A stretch of DNA of 64,000 bases from Alcanivorax jadensis T9 (lineage in GTDB: Bacteria; Pseudomonadota; Gammaproteobacteria; Pseudomonadales; Alcanivoracaceae), in assembly GCF_000756655.1 (NCBI RefSeq), contig NZ_ARXU01000009.1, positions 62,001 through 126,000 of the forward strand, written 5' to 3'. The notes under the pieces were generated by a model. It saw nothing but the letters and a program-made list of their open reading frames with translations, did not search any database and had not been told where the DNA came from. Position numbers and translations under genes: made by a program. Positions 18,670 to 28,591 of this stretch are shown here, one piece after another. Every line of letters starts with the position of its first letter. Within the stretch, counting starts at the first letter, position 1.

Positions 18670-18962
18670 AGGAACGCTCCACACGGCATGGAACCACGCA
18701 ACATGGAATAATCAGACATCACGCCGCCTCCAGCTTTCTCAGCACGCCCATAGCCCTGGGCGATATTGGACGGTATTCCCAGCGCCGCTTTTTGCATCTG
18801 GCCAGCCAGCCCAGAGCGTTTTTCTCTCGGCCACCACTTGGTCATCCCATATACCGCTTCGGCCAATTCCACCGCTCCCAGCCAAACTCGCAAATTTCTA
18901 TAGCGCCGATTCTCTCTCTCCACCTTTTCGCCCCTGATCTTTTCCGTGTTGCGTGCTTGCAT
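18660..18962 (-). pseudogene. Truncated four-helix-bundle protein (S23/IVS-type) inside repeat element 2
   Basis: The 100-residue frame contains LRVWLGAVELAEAVYGMTKWWP, SGLAGQMQKAALGIPSNIAQGYGR, the signature of the four-helix-bundle family related to proteins encoded in 23S rRNA intervening sequences (and to Avd). Family members usually continue about 60 residues beyond GYGR; here the match stops and the frame runs into repeat DNA. The first eight residues (MQARNTEK) and the last ~18 are encoded by the flanking inverted arms. It is either a truncated copy or a minimal protein; I consider a remnant more likely. Confidence 0.65.
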
Positions 18963-18972
18963 GCTGCGTGCC
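18678..18972. repeat. Heptad-repeat inverted element 2, enclosing the four-helix-bundle ORF
   Basis: Arms 18678-18708 and 18942-18972 are inverted copies matching at 24 of 31 positions by eye, sharing CACGCAACAYGGAA. They consist of degenerate 7-bp units. The S23/IVS-type ORF lies between and partly over them. The left arm ends at the start region of radC. Confidence 0.65.
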
Positions 18973-19080
18973 GCGCCTCTTTTACAGTGCTACCCTATGC
19001 GCCTCGATTAATAGCATTCCGGGGGCAGCATCGGCAGACGAGATTTGCCATGATTGCCGTCAGCCAATAAGGGTTCTCGC

Positions 19081-20280
19081 ATGCATCGTCTGGTGAACAA
19101 ACGCATCCTTCTGGGAGTCACGGGCGGGATTGCCGCTTATAAAGCCGCCGATCTGGTTCGTCGCCTGCAGGATGTGGGTGCCCAGGTGCGGGTGGTGATG
19201 ACCCAGGGAGCCTGCGAATTCATTACCCCATTGACCATGCAGGCCCTGTCCGGGCATCCGGTCCATACCACCTTGCTGGACCCCAACGCGGAAGCCGCCA
19301 TGGGCCATATCGAGCTGGCCCGATGGGCGGATCTGGTACTGATTGCCCCGGCCTCAGCCAACTTCATGGCGCGTCTCGCTCATGGCCATGGCAACGATCT
19401 GCTCGCCACCCTCTGCCTGGCCACCGGCGCCCCCATCGCCATCGCTCCGGCCATGAATCAGCAGATGTGGGCGGACACCAGCACCCAGAAAAACCTGCTG
19501 ATCCTGCAGGAAAAGGGCATCAAGGTATTCGGCCCCGGCAGCGGCAGCCAGGCCTGCGGCGAAATCGGCGCAGGGCGGATGCTTGAGCCGCTGGAGATCC
19601 TCCAGCATGCCGCCGAGGTATTCGATTACCAGCTACTCACCGGCAAACATGTGGTGATTACCGCCGGCCCTACCCGCGAGGCCATCGACCCGGTGCGCTA
19701 TATCACCAACAAGAGTTCCGGGAAAATGGGCTTCGCCCTGGCCGAGGCCGCCGCCGAAGCCGGTGCGCGGGTCACCCTGATCGCCGGGCCGGTCAATCTG
19801 CCGACCCCGTCGCGGGTAGACCGGGTGGACGTGAGCCGGGCGGTGGACATGTTCGATGCCTGCATGAAAACCGTGGACGAGGGCTGTGATGTGTTCATTG
19901 CCACTGCCGCCGTGGCCGACTACCGCCCCACCGTCACCGCCGACCACAAGATCAAAAAATCCACCGAGGAAATTCACCTCACCCTGGTGAAAAACCCGGA
20001 CATCGTGGCGTCGGTGGCAGAACACGACAAACGCCCCTTCACTGTGGGCTTCGCCGCTGAAACCCGGGATGTGGTGGCCTACGCCCAGGCCAAACTGGTG
20101 AACAAGAAACTGGATATGATCGCCACCAATGATGTGTCCGGCAGCAACGTGGGCTTCAACAGCGACAACAACGCCCTCACCGTCATCTGGCCCGGTGGCC
20201 ACAAGGTGTTGCCGCTGGCCTCCAAGGCCCAGATTGCCAAACAACTGATCGAACTGATTGCGATACGGTATAAAGATTAA
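19081..20280 (+). CDS. coaBC: Bifunctional CoaC/CoaB (phosphopantothenoylcysteine decarboxylase / synthetase)
   Basis: This 399-residue bifunctional enzyme of coenzyme A synthesis joins cysteine to 4'-phosphopantothenate (CoaB, C-terminal) and decarboxylates the product (CoaC, N-terminal, FMN-dependent). The CoaC part has GVTGGIAAYKAADL, the active-site His in GHIELARWAD, and PAMNQQMW. The CoaB part starts near residue 190 with GPTREAIDPVRYITNKSSGKMG and includes KIKKS and NPDIV. The start is the ATG at 19081 with AAGGG upstream; the open frame extends further but lacks support. Confidence 0.97.
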   Translation: MHRLVNKRILLGVTGGIAAYKAADLVRRLQDVGAQVRVVMTQGACEFITPLTMQALSGHPVHTTLLDPNAEAAMGHIELARWADLVLIAPASANFMARLAHGHGNDLLATLCLATGAPIAIAPAMNQQMWADTSTQKNLLILQEKGIKVFGPGSGSQACGEIGAGRMLEPLEILQHAAEVFDYQLLTGKHVVITAGPTREAIDPVRYITNKSSGKMGFALAEAAAEAGARVTLIAGPVNLPTPSRVDRVDVSRAVDMFDACMKTVDEGCDVFIATAAVADYRPTVTADHKIKKSTEEIHLTLVKNPDIVASVAEHDKRPFTVGFAAETRDVVAYAQAKLVNKKLDMIATNDVSGSNVGFNSDNNALTVIWPGGHKVLPLASKAQIAKQLIELIAIRYKD

Positions 20281-20284
20281 TAAC

Positions 20285-20349
20285 GCCTGACGCCTGACGC
20301 CAGATGCCAGACGCTCAGCGCGTCCGGCGTTCAGCGTCAGGTGTCCGGC
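20285..20349. repeat. Heptad-repeat inverted element 3
   Basis: Arms 20285-20315 and 20319-20349 are inverted and match at 23 of 31 positions by eye, with a loop of only 3 nt. Units are close to CGCCTGA/CGCCAGA. The element fills the gap between coaBC and dut, starting 4 bp after the coaBC stop, and could form a long imperfect hairpin in RNA. Confidence 0.75.
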
Positions 20350-20367
20350 CAATCAGGAACTGATTCC

Positions 20368-20820
20368 ATGAAACTGCAATACCGCGTTCTCGACACCCGA
20401 CTGGGCGACGCAATTCCACTGCCCCATTACGCCACCGACGGCTCCGCCGGCCTGGACCTGCGTGCCATGGTCAAAGAACCACTGACACTGGCACCGGGGC
20501 AGACCGAATTACTGCCCACCGGCATGGCCATCCACATCAGCGATCCCGGCTATGCGGGCATGATCCTGCCGCGCTCCGGACTGGGCCACAAACACGGCAT
20601 AGTGCTGGGCAATCTGGTGGGGCTGATTGATTCTGACTACCAGGGCGAGCTGATGGTGTCCTGCTGGAACCGGGGCAACCAGCCATTCACCGTGGAACCC
20701 GGCGAGCGAATCGCCCAGCTGGTGATCGTACCGGTGATGCAGGTGCAACTGGAACAGGTGGAGACTTTCACCAACACTGAGCGGGGCAGCGGCGGTTTCG
20801 GCCACAGCGGCCGTCACTGA
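20368..20820 (+). CDS. dut: Deoxyuridine 5'-triphosphate nucleotidohydrolase
   Basis: dUTPase converts dUTP to dUMP, keeping uracil out of DNA and feeding thymidylate synthesis. The 150-residue trimer-type enzyme shows the expected motifs: [36 protein letters not shown] and the C-terminal [11 protein letters not shown] use the ATG at 20368 (MKLQYRVLD), preceded by AGGAA. It is probably co-transcribed with coaBC through element 3. Confidence 0.97.
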   Translation: MKLQYRVLDTRLGDAIPLPHYATDGSAGLDLRAMVKEPLTLAPGQTELLPTGMAIHISDPGYAGMILPRSGLGHKHGIVLGNLVGLIDSDYQGELMVSCWNRGNQPFTVEPGERIAQLVIVPVMQVQLEQVETFTNTERGSGGFGHSGRH

Positions 20821-20883
20821 GCCTAACCTGAAGCCATGACTTCAGCGCGGATGGATGGCATAAAAATTTGTTGTCACAGCGAG

Positions 20884-20942
20884 CTTTCTGAAGAAGTCTC
20901 GTATCAGAGAGTACGATTGACTGAAGACTTTTCTTCAGAAAA
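20884..20942. repeat. Imperfect hairpin between dut and algC
   Basis: TTTCTGAAGAAGTCT-type sequence at 20884-20899 pairs with AGACTTTTCTTCAGAAA at 20925-20942. The right arm ends in A-rich sequence. It may be a weak terminator or attenuator in front of algC; the evidence is structural only. Confidence 0.45.
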
Positions 20943-21018
20943 AACGGGTCTGTGGCGGCAAAGGCTTGTGTCAGACGCCGCGCCGCCATCACGGATTCAG
21001 GTCTAATCCGGAGGGGAT

Positions 21019-23415
21019 ATGGGGAACAACAAGAAGAACAATAAAGGCGCCGACGTCAGCGTATTCAAGCCACTGGCGCCCCTGCTGATTGCCGCCCTGG
21101 CGGCCATCCTGGTGGCCGGCAGTGCAACCTGGTTTTACCAGACGAGGGTGGCAGACGCGGCACAACAACAGCAAGCCGCCACGCAGCTTGCTCAGTCCAT
21201 CGCCAACCTGGCCCAGAGCCATATCAAGGCACACCAGCAGCAGCTGGCATTGCTGGCCACCCGTAACGATATCGACCAGGCACTATCCACTGACACCGTC
21301 GCCAACTTCAACGCCCATCATCACCAATGGCTGCCGGATGCCAGCCTGCGCCTGGTGCCACGCCGTGGCGCGAACACCGACGATTTCAGCTATACCGCAC
21401 AGCAACTGCTCAAGGAAGTGCGTCTGGGCCAGTCACCGGGCCCGGCCATCATCGCCGGCCAGCCCCCCACCCTGATTCTGGTGAAAGCCACCCGCACCCA
21501 GAGTGGCGCCCTGCTACTACAAGTGCCTCTGAGCGTATTGGCAAAAAGCCTGCAAGACCTGGCGCCCGCCGGTAGCCAACTGCAGGTAACATTCGCTGGC
21601 AGCAACCTCTTCAGCCAGCCCGACAACAATAATGGCACCCGTGTCGACGCCACTTCTGGCCAGGTGCTTGTCCAACTGACGCTGCCCCCCACCGACAGCA
21701 ATCTGCTGATGATCAGCACCATCGTTGTAGCCCTGGGCATCGTGTTGTTATTACTCGGCACCTTGTTGGTCAACCGCTTGCTGGCCCGGTTTCTCAAGCA
21801 AGACTGCGCCGAACTGATTCGTTACTGCGATGAACTGGCGCGCCAGCCCGGCGTCAGCGCCCGCAATCACTTCCATTTTCCGCTTTTCAGCACCGTCAAC
21901 GACGCCCAGGCACGCATGGCAACCAAGCTTCGTGAGCGGGGCGGCCCACACCGCTCTGCTGTCAAAAAACAGTCGGAAGACCTGGTCGTGGTGGAAGAAA
22001 ATGACGACAGCATTCTGCTGATGGACGAGAAACAAGGCGAGACCCTCCCGGACAGCATCTTTCGTGCCTACGACATCCGTGGCGTGGCCGGCGACACACT
22101 CACCGCCCAGGGTGTGTATCTGCTCGGCCGCGCCATCGGCACCGAAGCTGGCGACGCCGGCCAGCAAAGCGTACTGGTGGCCCGGGACGGGCGCCTGTCC
22201 AGCCCGGAGCTGAGTCGCTCTCTGATCAAGGGCCTGCTGGAATCCGGTCGTGATGTCATCAATCTGGGGCTGGTGCCCACCCCGGTGCTCTACTACGCCA
22301 CCGAAGTGCTGGAAACCCGTAGCGGCGTCATGCTCACCGGCAGCCACAATCCGACCAGCCACAACGGCCTGAAGATCGTTATCAATGGCGACACTCTCTA
22401 CGGCGAACGCATCACTGCCTTGCAGGAACGCATCCGCAACAAGGCCTTCAGTGAAGGCAAGGGCCGCGAGGAGGAACGCGATATCGCCGATCGTTATCTG
22501 GACGATATTCTCAGCGATATCGTGCTGGCACGATCCCTCAGAGTCGCCATAGACTGCGGTAACGGCGCTGGCGGCGAACTGGCGCCACGCCTTTTCCAGC
22601 AACTTGGCTGTGAAGTAACCTCTTTATACACCGATATCGACGGCAACTTCCCCAATCACGCCCCCGACCCGGGCAATCCGGACAACCTGGCCGACCTGAT
22701 CCGCATCGTGCAAGAGGAAAATCTGGATCTTGGCCTGGCCTTTGATGGCGACGCTGACCGGGTTGCAGTGGTCACCAACAGCGGCGAAATCATCTGGCCC
22801 GACCGCCTGTTGATGCTGTTCGCCAAGGATCTGCTGGGGCGCAGCCCGGGCGCAGACATTCTCTTTGACGTAAAATGCAGCCGGGCTCTGCCGGCCATTA
22901 TCCGCAAGAACGGTGGCCGCCCGATGATGTACAAGACCGGGCATTCACTAATCAAGGCCAAAATGAAAGAGTGCGGTGCGCCACTGGCCGGCGAGATCAG
23001 TGGCCACATCTTCTTCGCCGACCGCTGGTTCGGCTGCGATGACGGCCTGTACGCCGGCGCTCGTCTGCTGGAAATCCTCTCACTGCAGGATGACAGCGCC
23101 GGGCAGGTGTTCGACGGCCTGAAAACCGGTCTCACCACCCCGGCCCTCTACATCGATGTGAGCGAAGAAAACAAGTTTGCCCTTGTGGACGCCCTTGCCG
23201 CTCGCGCCGAACAATTCGCTGGCGGCCGGCCCACTACCATCGATGGTTTGCGGGTGGACTTCCCGGACGGCTGGGGCCTGGTGCGCGCCTCAAACACCAC
23301 GCCGTCGTTGGTGGCCCGCTTCGAAGGCCGCGACGAGGAAGCCCTGGAAAGGGTCAAGGAACAGTTCCGCAAGCACCTTCAGGCCGTGGACGACAGCCTG
23401 GAATTGCCATTTTGA
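21019..23415 (+). CDS. algC: Phosphomannomutase/phosphoglucomutase with N-terminal membrane domain
   Basis: The C-terminal ~455 residues (from about 345, DSIFRAYDIRG) are a complete alpha-D-phosphohexomutase: catalytic serine in TGSHNP (about 442), metal loop DGDADR (about 576-581) and sugar loop GEISGHIFF. It interconverts mannose/glucose 6- and 1-phosphates for polysaccharide and LPS synthesis. The first ~340 residues are unusual: membrane helix at about 17-38, an extracytoplasmic domain of ~190 residues, a second helix at about 234-257, then a HAMP-like or linker segment. This resembles the long form annotated for Pseudomonas AlgC. The ATG at 21019 has GGAGGGG upstream, which supports the long form. 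Confidence 0.9.
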   Translation: MGNNKKNNKGADVSVFKPLAPLLIAALAAILVAGSATWFYQTRVADAAQQQQAATQLAQSIANLAQSHIKAHQQQLALLATRNDIDQALSTDTVANFNAHHHQWLPDASLRLVPRRGANTDDFSYTAQQLLKEVRLGQSPGPAIIAGQPPTLILVKATRTQSGALLLQVPLSVLAKSLQDLAPAGSQLQVTFAGSNLFSQPDNNNGTRVDATSGQVLVQLTLPPTDSNLLMISTIVVALGIVLLLLGTLLVNRLLARFLKQDCAELIRYCDELARQPGVSARNHFHFPLFSTVNDAQARMATKLRERGGPHRSAVKKQSEDLVVVEENDDSILLMDEKQGETLPDSIFRAYDIRGVAGDTLTAQGVYLLGRAIGTEAGDAGQQSVLVARDGRLSSPELSRSLIKGLLESGRDVINLGLVPTPVLYYATEVLETRSGVMLTGSHNPTSHNGLKIVINGDTLYGERITALQERIRNKAFSEGKGREEERDIADRYLDDILSDIVLARSLRVAIDCGNGAGGELAPRLFQQLGCEVTSLYTDIDGNFPNHAPDPGNPDNLADLIRIVQEENLDLGLAFDGDADRVAVVTNSGEIIWPDRLLMLFAKDLLGRSPGADILFDVKCSRALPAIIRKNGGRPMMYKTGHSLIKAKMKECGAPLAGEISGHIFFADRWFGCDDGLYAGARLLEILSLQDDSAGQVFDGLKTGLTTPALYIDVSEENKFALVDALAARAEQFAGGRPTTIDGLRVDFPDGWGLVRASNTTPSLVARFEGRDEEALERVKEQFRKHLQAVDDSLELPF

Positions 23416-23436
23416 GTTAGAATCAAGCAGTCGAGG

Positions 23437-24530
<1,094 letters not shown>

Positions 24531-24532
24531 GA

Positions 24533-24607
24533 CTGTAGGAACCATGCTCGCATGGCGAACATGGCAATGCCCTTCAGGACTTCGCCATGCAAGCATAGCT
24601 CCTACGA
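24533..24607. repeat. REP-like long hairpin downstream of argB
   Basis: CTGTAGGAACCATGCTCGCA at the left pairs with the reverse complement on the right, which reads TCGTAGGAGCTATGCTTGCA. A shared GCATGGCGAA lies at the inner ends. The GTAGGAGC...GCGAA pattern resembles pseudomonad REP sequences. It starts 3 bp after the argB stop and may act as a terminator or mRNA stabiliser. Confidence 0.7.
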
Positions 24608-24640
24608 AGGCTGACAATATAACAACGGGAACGACGCTAC

Positions 24641-25228
24641 ATGACCGAAAAAAAACCGTCGCGCAAAGAGCAGATTCTGCAGTCGCTCGCCCATATGCTG
24701 GAAGCCGGCCCCGGGGGACGTATCACCACCGCCGGCCTGGCTCGGGAAGTGGGAGTTTCAGAGGCGGCGCTGTACCGGCATTTTCCCAGCAAGGCGAAGA
24801 TGTTCGAGGGGCTGATCGAGTTTATTGAAGAGGCGATCTTCTCCCGCATTAATCGCATTACCGAAGAAGGAAATGCCACTGGCCAGGTGGAACAGATCCT
24901 GACCCTGATGCTGGCTTTTACCGAGCGCAACCCGGGGATTACCAGGCTGCTCACCGGTGATGCCCTGACCGGCGAGAATGAACGACTGCACCAGCGCATC
25001 CAGCAGTTCTATGATCGGGTGGAAAGCCAGCTCAAGCAGGTACTGCGCGACGCAGAGCTGAAGGAAGGGCTGCGCACCCGGACCACCCCCACCATTACTG
25101 CCAACCTGTTGCTGGCAGTGGTTGAGGGCCGTATTGCCCAATTCGTTCGCTCAGGCTTCAAAGCCCGTCCCAGCCAGGACTGGCAGACGCAGTGGGAATT
25201 GCTGATCCCAACCCTGTTCCGGGAATAG
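24641..25228 (+). CDS. slmA: Nucleoid occlusion factor SlmA
   Basis: This 195-residue TetR-fold protein has [20 protein letters not shown] and the [24 protein letters not shown]. SlmA binds specific chromosomal sites and blocks FtsZ ring assembly over the nucleoid. Length, sequence and position between argB and pyrE match gammaproteobacterial slmA. It is not an ordinary drug-type TetR repressor. Confidence 0.93.
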   Translation: MTEKKPSRKEQILQSLAHMLEAGPGGRITTAGLAREVGVSEAALYRHFPSKAKMFEGLIEFIEEAIFSRINRITEEGNATGQVEQILTLMLAFTERNPGITRLLTGDALTGENERLHQRIQQFYDRVESQLKQVLRDAELKEGLRTRTTPTITANLLLAVVEGRIAQFVRSGFKARPSQDWQTQWELLIPTLFRE

Positions 25229-25230
25229 TC

Positions 25231-25264
25231 CTGTAGCCGCCAGCCTGCAGGCAGGCGGCTACAG
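25231..25264. terminator. Hairpin between convergent slmA and the DUF4124-like gene
   Basis: CTGTAGCCGCC (25231-25241) pairs perfectly with GGCGGCTACAG (25254-25264), with a further palindromic GCCTGCAGGC in the loop. There is no strong T-run, so it may be a REP-type element that ends transcription from both sides. Confidence 0.65.
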
Positions 25265-25277
25265 CAAAGGGGCAAGG

Positions 25278-25898
25278 TTAACGTTCTGTCTTCTCGATTT
25301 CCTTCAGTCGCTGGATAATAGGCGCATATTCCTTTTTCGCCGCGTCGATATCGGTTTCGAACTCCACCAGCTTTTCTTCTGTCAGCTCAATCTGGCGCTT
25401 CAGGCGCTCAATGGCCTCCTGAACGCCATCCGGCACATCGCGACCGGCTCGCTCATTCCGGGCCGCTACTGCAATCTCGTCATCAAGCTTCATCTGTAGC
25501 TGGGCCAGGCTGTTTTCTTCATAGCTGATGCTAAGCTCCAGGGCATCGATCTTGCGATCCATGGCACGTACCGCATCTTCCGGCCCCGCATACAGGCGCA
25601 CGAGCTCCTTGTCTTCACGGGCCTGACGAGCCCGCTGCAGACGAACCTCCCGGGCCTCTTCGTCATTCAGATTAACGCCGTCCACATCTTCCAGGACCCG
25701 CCCGTGCTGATCCAGCAGCTGATAACCGCTACGCATGGCGTCAGTGGTCAGAGTACGGTTCAGGTGAACCACTCCATCGGCAGTCACATGCCGAAAATAG
25801 GCCCCGTCCGGCATGCGCTCACTGGCGCGTTGTCCAAATCGCGCAGCCAGTGTTGGCGCCGACAGAATCAACACCAGAATCAGAGCAATACATCTCAT
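25278..25898 (-). CDS. Secreted coiled-coil protein with DUF4124-like N-terminus
   Basis: The 206-residue protein has a signal peptide (MRCIALILVLILSAPTLA). A short DUF4124-like segment follows (YFRHVTADGVVHLNRTL). From about residue 115 there is a long charged helical region with coiled-coil character (ISYEENSLAQLQMKLDDEIA, LKRQIELTEEKLVEFETDID). It is probably periplasmic and may bind the cell wall or form oligomers; no enzyme motif is visible. It follows pyrE on the same strand with a gap of only 2 bp and is likely co-transcribed with it. Confidence 0.7.
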   Translation of the reverse strand: MRCIALILVLILSAPTLAARFGQRASERMPDGAYFRHVTADGVVHLNRTLTTDAMRSGYQLLDQHGRVLEDVDGVNLNDEEAREVRLQRARQAREDKELVRLYAGPEDAVRAMDRKIDALELSISYEENSLAQLQMKLDDEIAVAARNERAGRDVPDGVQEAIERLKRQIELTEEKLVEFETDIDAAKKEYAPIIQRLKEIEKTER

Positions 25899-25900
25899 TA

Positions 25901-26563
25901 TTATTCCACTCCATAACGCTCCCGGTACTGCCGCATACGGTACACCATGGGCTCGCTATCCGGTTGCTGTTCCAGCCAGTGGATAATATCGTTCATCGCC
26001 ACGATACTGCCCACCGGCACCCCCAACGATTGCTCCACTTCCTGAATCGCCGACAGCCCCCTCCCTGCTTCGGAAGGCTCCTTGCCGCATTCCTGACGAT
26101 CCAGTGCCACCATGACCCCCGCCATGGTGGCATCGGTCTTCTCGAACAGCGCCGCCACTTCACGGATCGCAGTACCCGCAGTGATCACATCATCAATTAC
26201 CAGCACCCGGCCCTGTAAGGGCGCCCCTACCAGCCAGCCGCCTTCGCCATGATCCTTGGCTTCCTTGCGGTTGAAGGCCCAGGGCAAATCGCGACCATGG
26301 TGTTCGGCCAGCGCCACCGCCACCGCTGCCACCAGTGGAATGCCTTTATAGGCCGGCCCGAACAGCATATCGAATTCCTGCCCGGAGGCGACGATGGCGT
26401 CCGCATAATAGCGACCCAGCCGCGCCAGGGCCTCACCGGTATTGAAGGTGCCCGCGTTGAAGAAGTACGGGCTCTTGCGACCGGACTTGAGGGTGAATTC
26501 GCCGAATTTCAGCGCTTCACGCTCCTGGGCAAAACGCAGAAAATGCTTCTTGTAGTTCTTCAT
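25901..26563 (-). CDS. pyrE: Orotate phosphoribosyltransferase
   Basis: The 220-residue enzyme adds phosphoribose to orotate in pyrimidine synthesis. The PRPP-binding motif [16 protein letters not shown] and the flexible-loop segment [13 protein letters not shown] with KSPYFFNAG upstream are intact. It lies 9 bp downstream of rph, a conserved pair in gammaproteobacteria. In Pseudomonas crc lies between these genes on the opposite strand; here it is absent. Confidence 0.97.
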   Translation of the reverse strand: MKNYKKHFLRFAQEREALKFGEFTLKSGRKSPYFFNAGTFNTGEALARLGRYYADAIVASGQEFDMLFGPAYKGIPLVAAVAVALAEHHGRDLPWAFNRKEAKDHGEGGWLVGAPLQGRVLVIDDVITAGTAIREVAALFEKTDATMAGVMVALDRQECGKEPSEAGRGLSAIQEVEQSLGVPVGSIVAMNDIIHWLEQQPDSEPMVYRMRQYRERYGVE

Positions 26564-26572
26564 TGTCTGTCC

Positions 26573-27289
26573 TTACCAGCCCAGCACCTGCTGTTGGGCC
26601 TGAATGATTTCACCAATGCCCTTTTCCGCCAGCCCCAGCAGAGTGTCGGACTGTTCGCGGGTAAAGGGAGCCCCTTCGGCAGAGCCCTGGATTTCGATAA
26701 AGCCGCCTTGCTGAGTCATGACCACGTTCATGTCGGTACCAGCATTGGAATCTTCGGCATAGTCCAGATCCAGCACCGGCTCGTCCTTGTAGACCCCCAC
26801 GGATACTGCGCCGACCAGACCGGTGAGCGGGTCATCCTTGATCTTCTTGGTTTCCAGCAAATGGGAAAAGGCATCCACCAGGGCCACGCAGGCACCGGAA
26901 ATGGATGCGGTGCGGGTGCCGCCATCAGCCTGCAGTACATCACAATCCAGGAAGATGGTGCGCTCACCCAGCTTTTTCATATCTACGGCAGCACGCAGGG
27001 AACGACCGATCAGACGCTGGATTTCAAGGGTACGGCCACCCTGCTTGCCCCGGGAAGCCTCGCGACCGGAGCGGGTGTGGGTGGAACGGGGCAGCATGCC
27101 GTACTCGGCAGTGATCCAGCCCTGGCCCTTGCCCTTCAGAAAGCGCGGCACACCTTCCTCTACGGACGCGGTACACAGCACCTTGGTATCCCCGAAAGCG
27201 ACCAGCACACTGCCCTCGGCGTGAACGGTGTAGTTGCGGGTGAAGCTCAGTTCACGCAGCTGATCGTGGGCTCGGCCGGAAGGACGCAT
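26573..27289 (-). CDS. rph: Ribonuclease PH
   Basis: This 238-residue phosphorolytic 3'-exonuclease trims tRNA 3' ends. It starts [16 protein letters not shown] at 27289 with CAGGAG upstream; the longer frame to 27337 is unsupported. The conserved [19 protein letters not shown], the [26 protein letters not shown] block and [17 protein letters not shown] are present. The length equals the E. coli type enzyme. It forms an operon with pyrE and is divergent from yicC. Confidence 0.97.
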   Translation of the reverse strand: MRPSGRAHDQLRELSFTRNYTVHAEGSVLVAFGDTKVLCTASVEEGVPRFLKGKGQGWITAEYGMLPRSTHTRSGREASRGKQGGRTLEIQRLIGRSLRAAVDMKKLGERTIFLDCDVLQADGGTRTASISGACVALVDAFSHLLETKKIKDDPLTGLVGAVSVGVYKDEPVLDLDYAEDSNAGTDMNVVMTQQGGFIEIQGSAEGAPFTREQSDTLLGLAEKGIGEIIQAQQQVLGW

Positions 27290-27435
27290 GGAAACTCCTG
27301 AAGTGTCTTGAATGCAAAAGGGCCGCCATTGTAGCAAAGGCAGGGGCGGTTATGCCTGCCTGGTGGGTCATTAGGCCCGATGGGCCCTCGTGGTCTAGAC
27401 TAAGGGGCCTTTCCAACAGCTGTTTCGAGGTTCAC

Positions 27436-28299
27436 ATGATCTGCAGTATGACCGCTTTCGCCCGCGCCGACCGTCATCTGGAAGGCTACAGCCTGGTCTG
27501 GGAGATCAAAGCCGTGAATCATCGCTACCTCGAGGTGAGCCCGCGTCTGCCCGATGCCTTGCGCGCCCTGGAAAACGGCGTGCGCGAGAAATGCCGCAAG
27601 GCGCTGGCCCGGGGCAAGGTGGAAGTGACCCTGCGCTACCAGCAGGACGATAGCGAGGTCTCCCTGGAGCTCAACGAAGAACTGGTGAAGCAACTTTCCG
27701 AGGTATCCCGTCGAGTCGGCGACCTGGTCCAGCATCCAGGTCAGGTCAACCCCATGGAAATCCTGCGCCACCCTGGCGTACTCAGCACCCGCAAGCTGGA
27801 TGTGGAACTGCTGCAGAACGAATCCCAGTCCCTGCTGGATGAAGCCCTCGATGCCCTTATCGACACCCGCCGCCGGGAAGGCGAGCAACTGGGCCAGCTG
27901 ATTGTCGACCGGCTGGATGGCATCGGCACCCAGATCGATATCGTCAAAGCCGCCATCCCCCGCATCAAGGAAGCCCAGCGCGAACGCCTGCGTACCCGCA
28001 TTCAGGATGTGATCGAGTCCCCGGACCCGGACCGGCTGGAGCAGGAGCTGGTGATGCTGGCCCAGAAAATGGACGTGGACGAAGAGCTGGATCGCCTGGT
28101 TACCCACGTCAGCGAAGTGCGCCGCATTCTCAAGAAAGGCGGCCACATCGGCCGCCGCCTGGATTTCCTGATGCAGGAACTCAACCGCGAAGCCAACACC
28201 CTGGCAAGTAAATCCGTGGACAGCGAGACCACCGCGGCAGCGGTGGAACTGAAAGTGCTGATCGAGCAGATGCGGGAACAGATCCAGAATATCGAGTAA
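27436..28299 (+). CDS. yicC: YicC family endoribonuclease-like protein
   Basis: The 287-residue protein begins MICSMTAFARAD at 27436, in line with family length and start, and contains VNHRYLEVSPRLPDALR and the C-terminal GGHIGRRLDFLMQELNREANTLASKS. YicC proteins are reported RNases linked to RNA turnover and stationary-phase survival. In relatives yicC is usually followed by gmk; here the neighbour is an integrase, so an insertion or rearrangement has split this context. Confidence 0.95.
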   Translation: MICSMTAFARADRHLEGYSLVWEIKAVNHRYLEVSPRLPDALRALENGVREKCRKALARGKVEVTLRYQQDDSEVSLELNEELVKQLSEVSRRVGDLVQHPGQVNPMEILRHPGVLSTRKLDVELLQNESQSLLDEALDALIDTRRREGEQLGQLIVDRLDGIGTQIDIVKAAIPRIKEAQRERLRTRIQDVIESPDPDRLEQELVMLAQKMDVDEELDRLVTHVSEVRRILKKGGHIGRRLDFLMQELNREANTLASKSVDSETTAAAVELKVLIEQMREQIQNIE

Positions 28300-28404
28300 A
28301 ATCCAGGTAAGTCCATAATCGTATTTAATACGTTGTTTTTAAAGAATTAAATTCGAAACTCAATCCATGGAAATCCACTGCCATCCACCACTATCCAGAC
28401 AAAA

Positions 28405-28555
28405 GTGGTGGGCAAAATGGTGGGCAAAAACGTGACTTTTCCCTCCCTGACACCTATATTGACCTGAAATGGTGGGCAGCCATCAAGAGACTGCCTGCAT
28501 ACCATTGATAACAGAGAATTTTTCTCTTTAATCAACAAAAAAAAAGTGGTGGGCA
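28405..28555. repeat. Four TGGTGGGCA direct repeats upstream of the integrase
   Basis: TGGTGGGCA occurs at 28406-28414, 28418-28426, 28470-28478 and 28547-28555, all in the same orientation, in the 290-bp gene-free stretch between yicC and the integrase. Such repeats beside an integrase gene resemble arm-type integrase binding sites of an attachment region. No other feature is visible in this gap. Confidence 0.55.
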
Positions 28556-28591
28556 GCCTGTTTTTATAGGCTCAAACGCCACAAGGTCAAA

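Noticed and set aside
19633-20352. 239-residue minus-strand frame
   Set aside because: It is a shadow of coaBC with low-complexity Gly/His composition.
24641-25228. Ordinary TetR repressor
   Set aside because: Sequence, length and position between argB and pyrE identify it as SlmA.
24533-25264. Fifth and sixth heptad elements at the argB and slmA hairpins
   Set aside because: These hairpins lack 7-bp periodicity and fit REP-like or terminator structures better.
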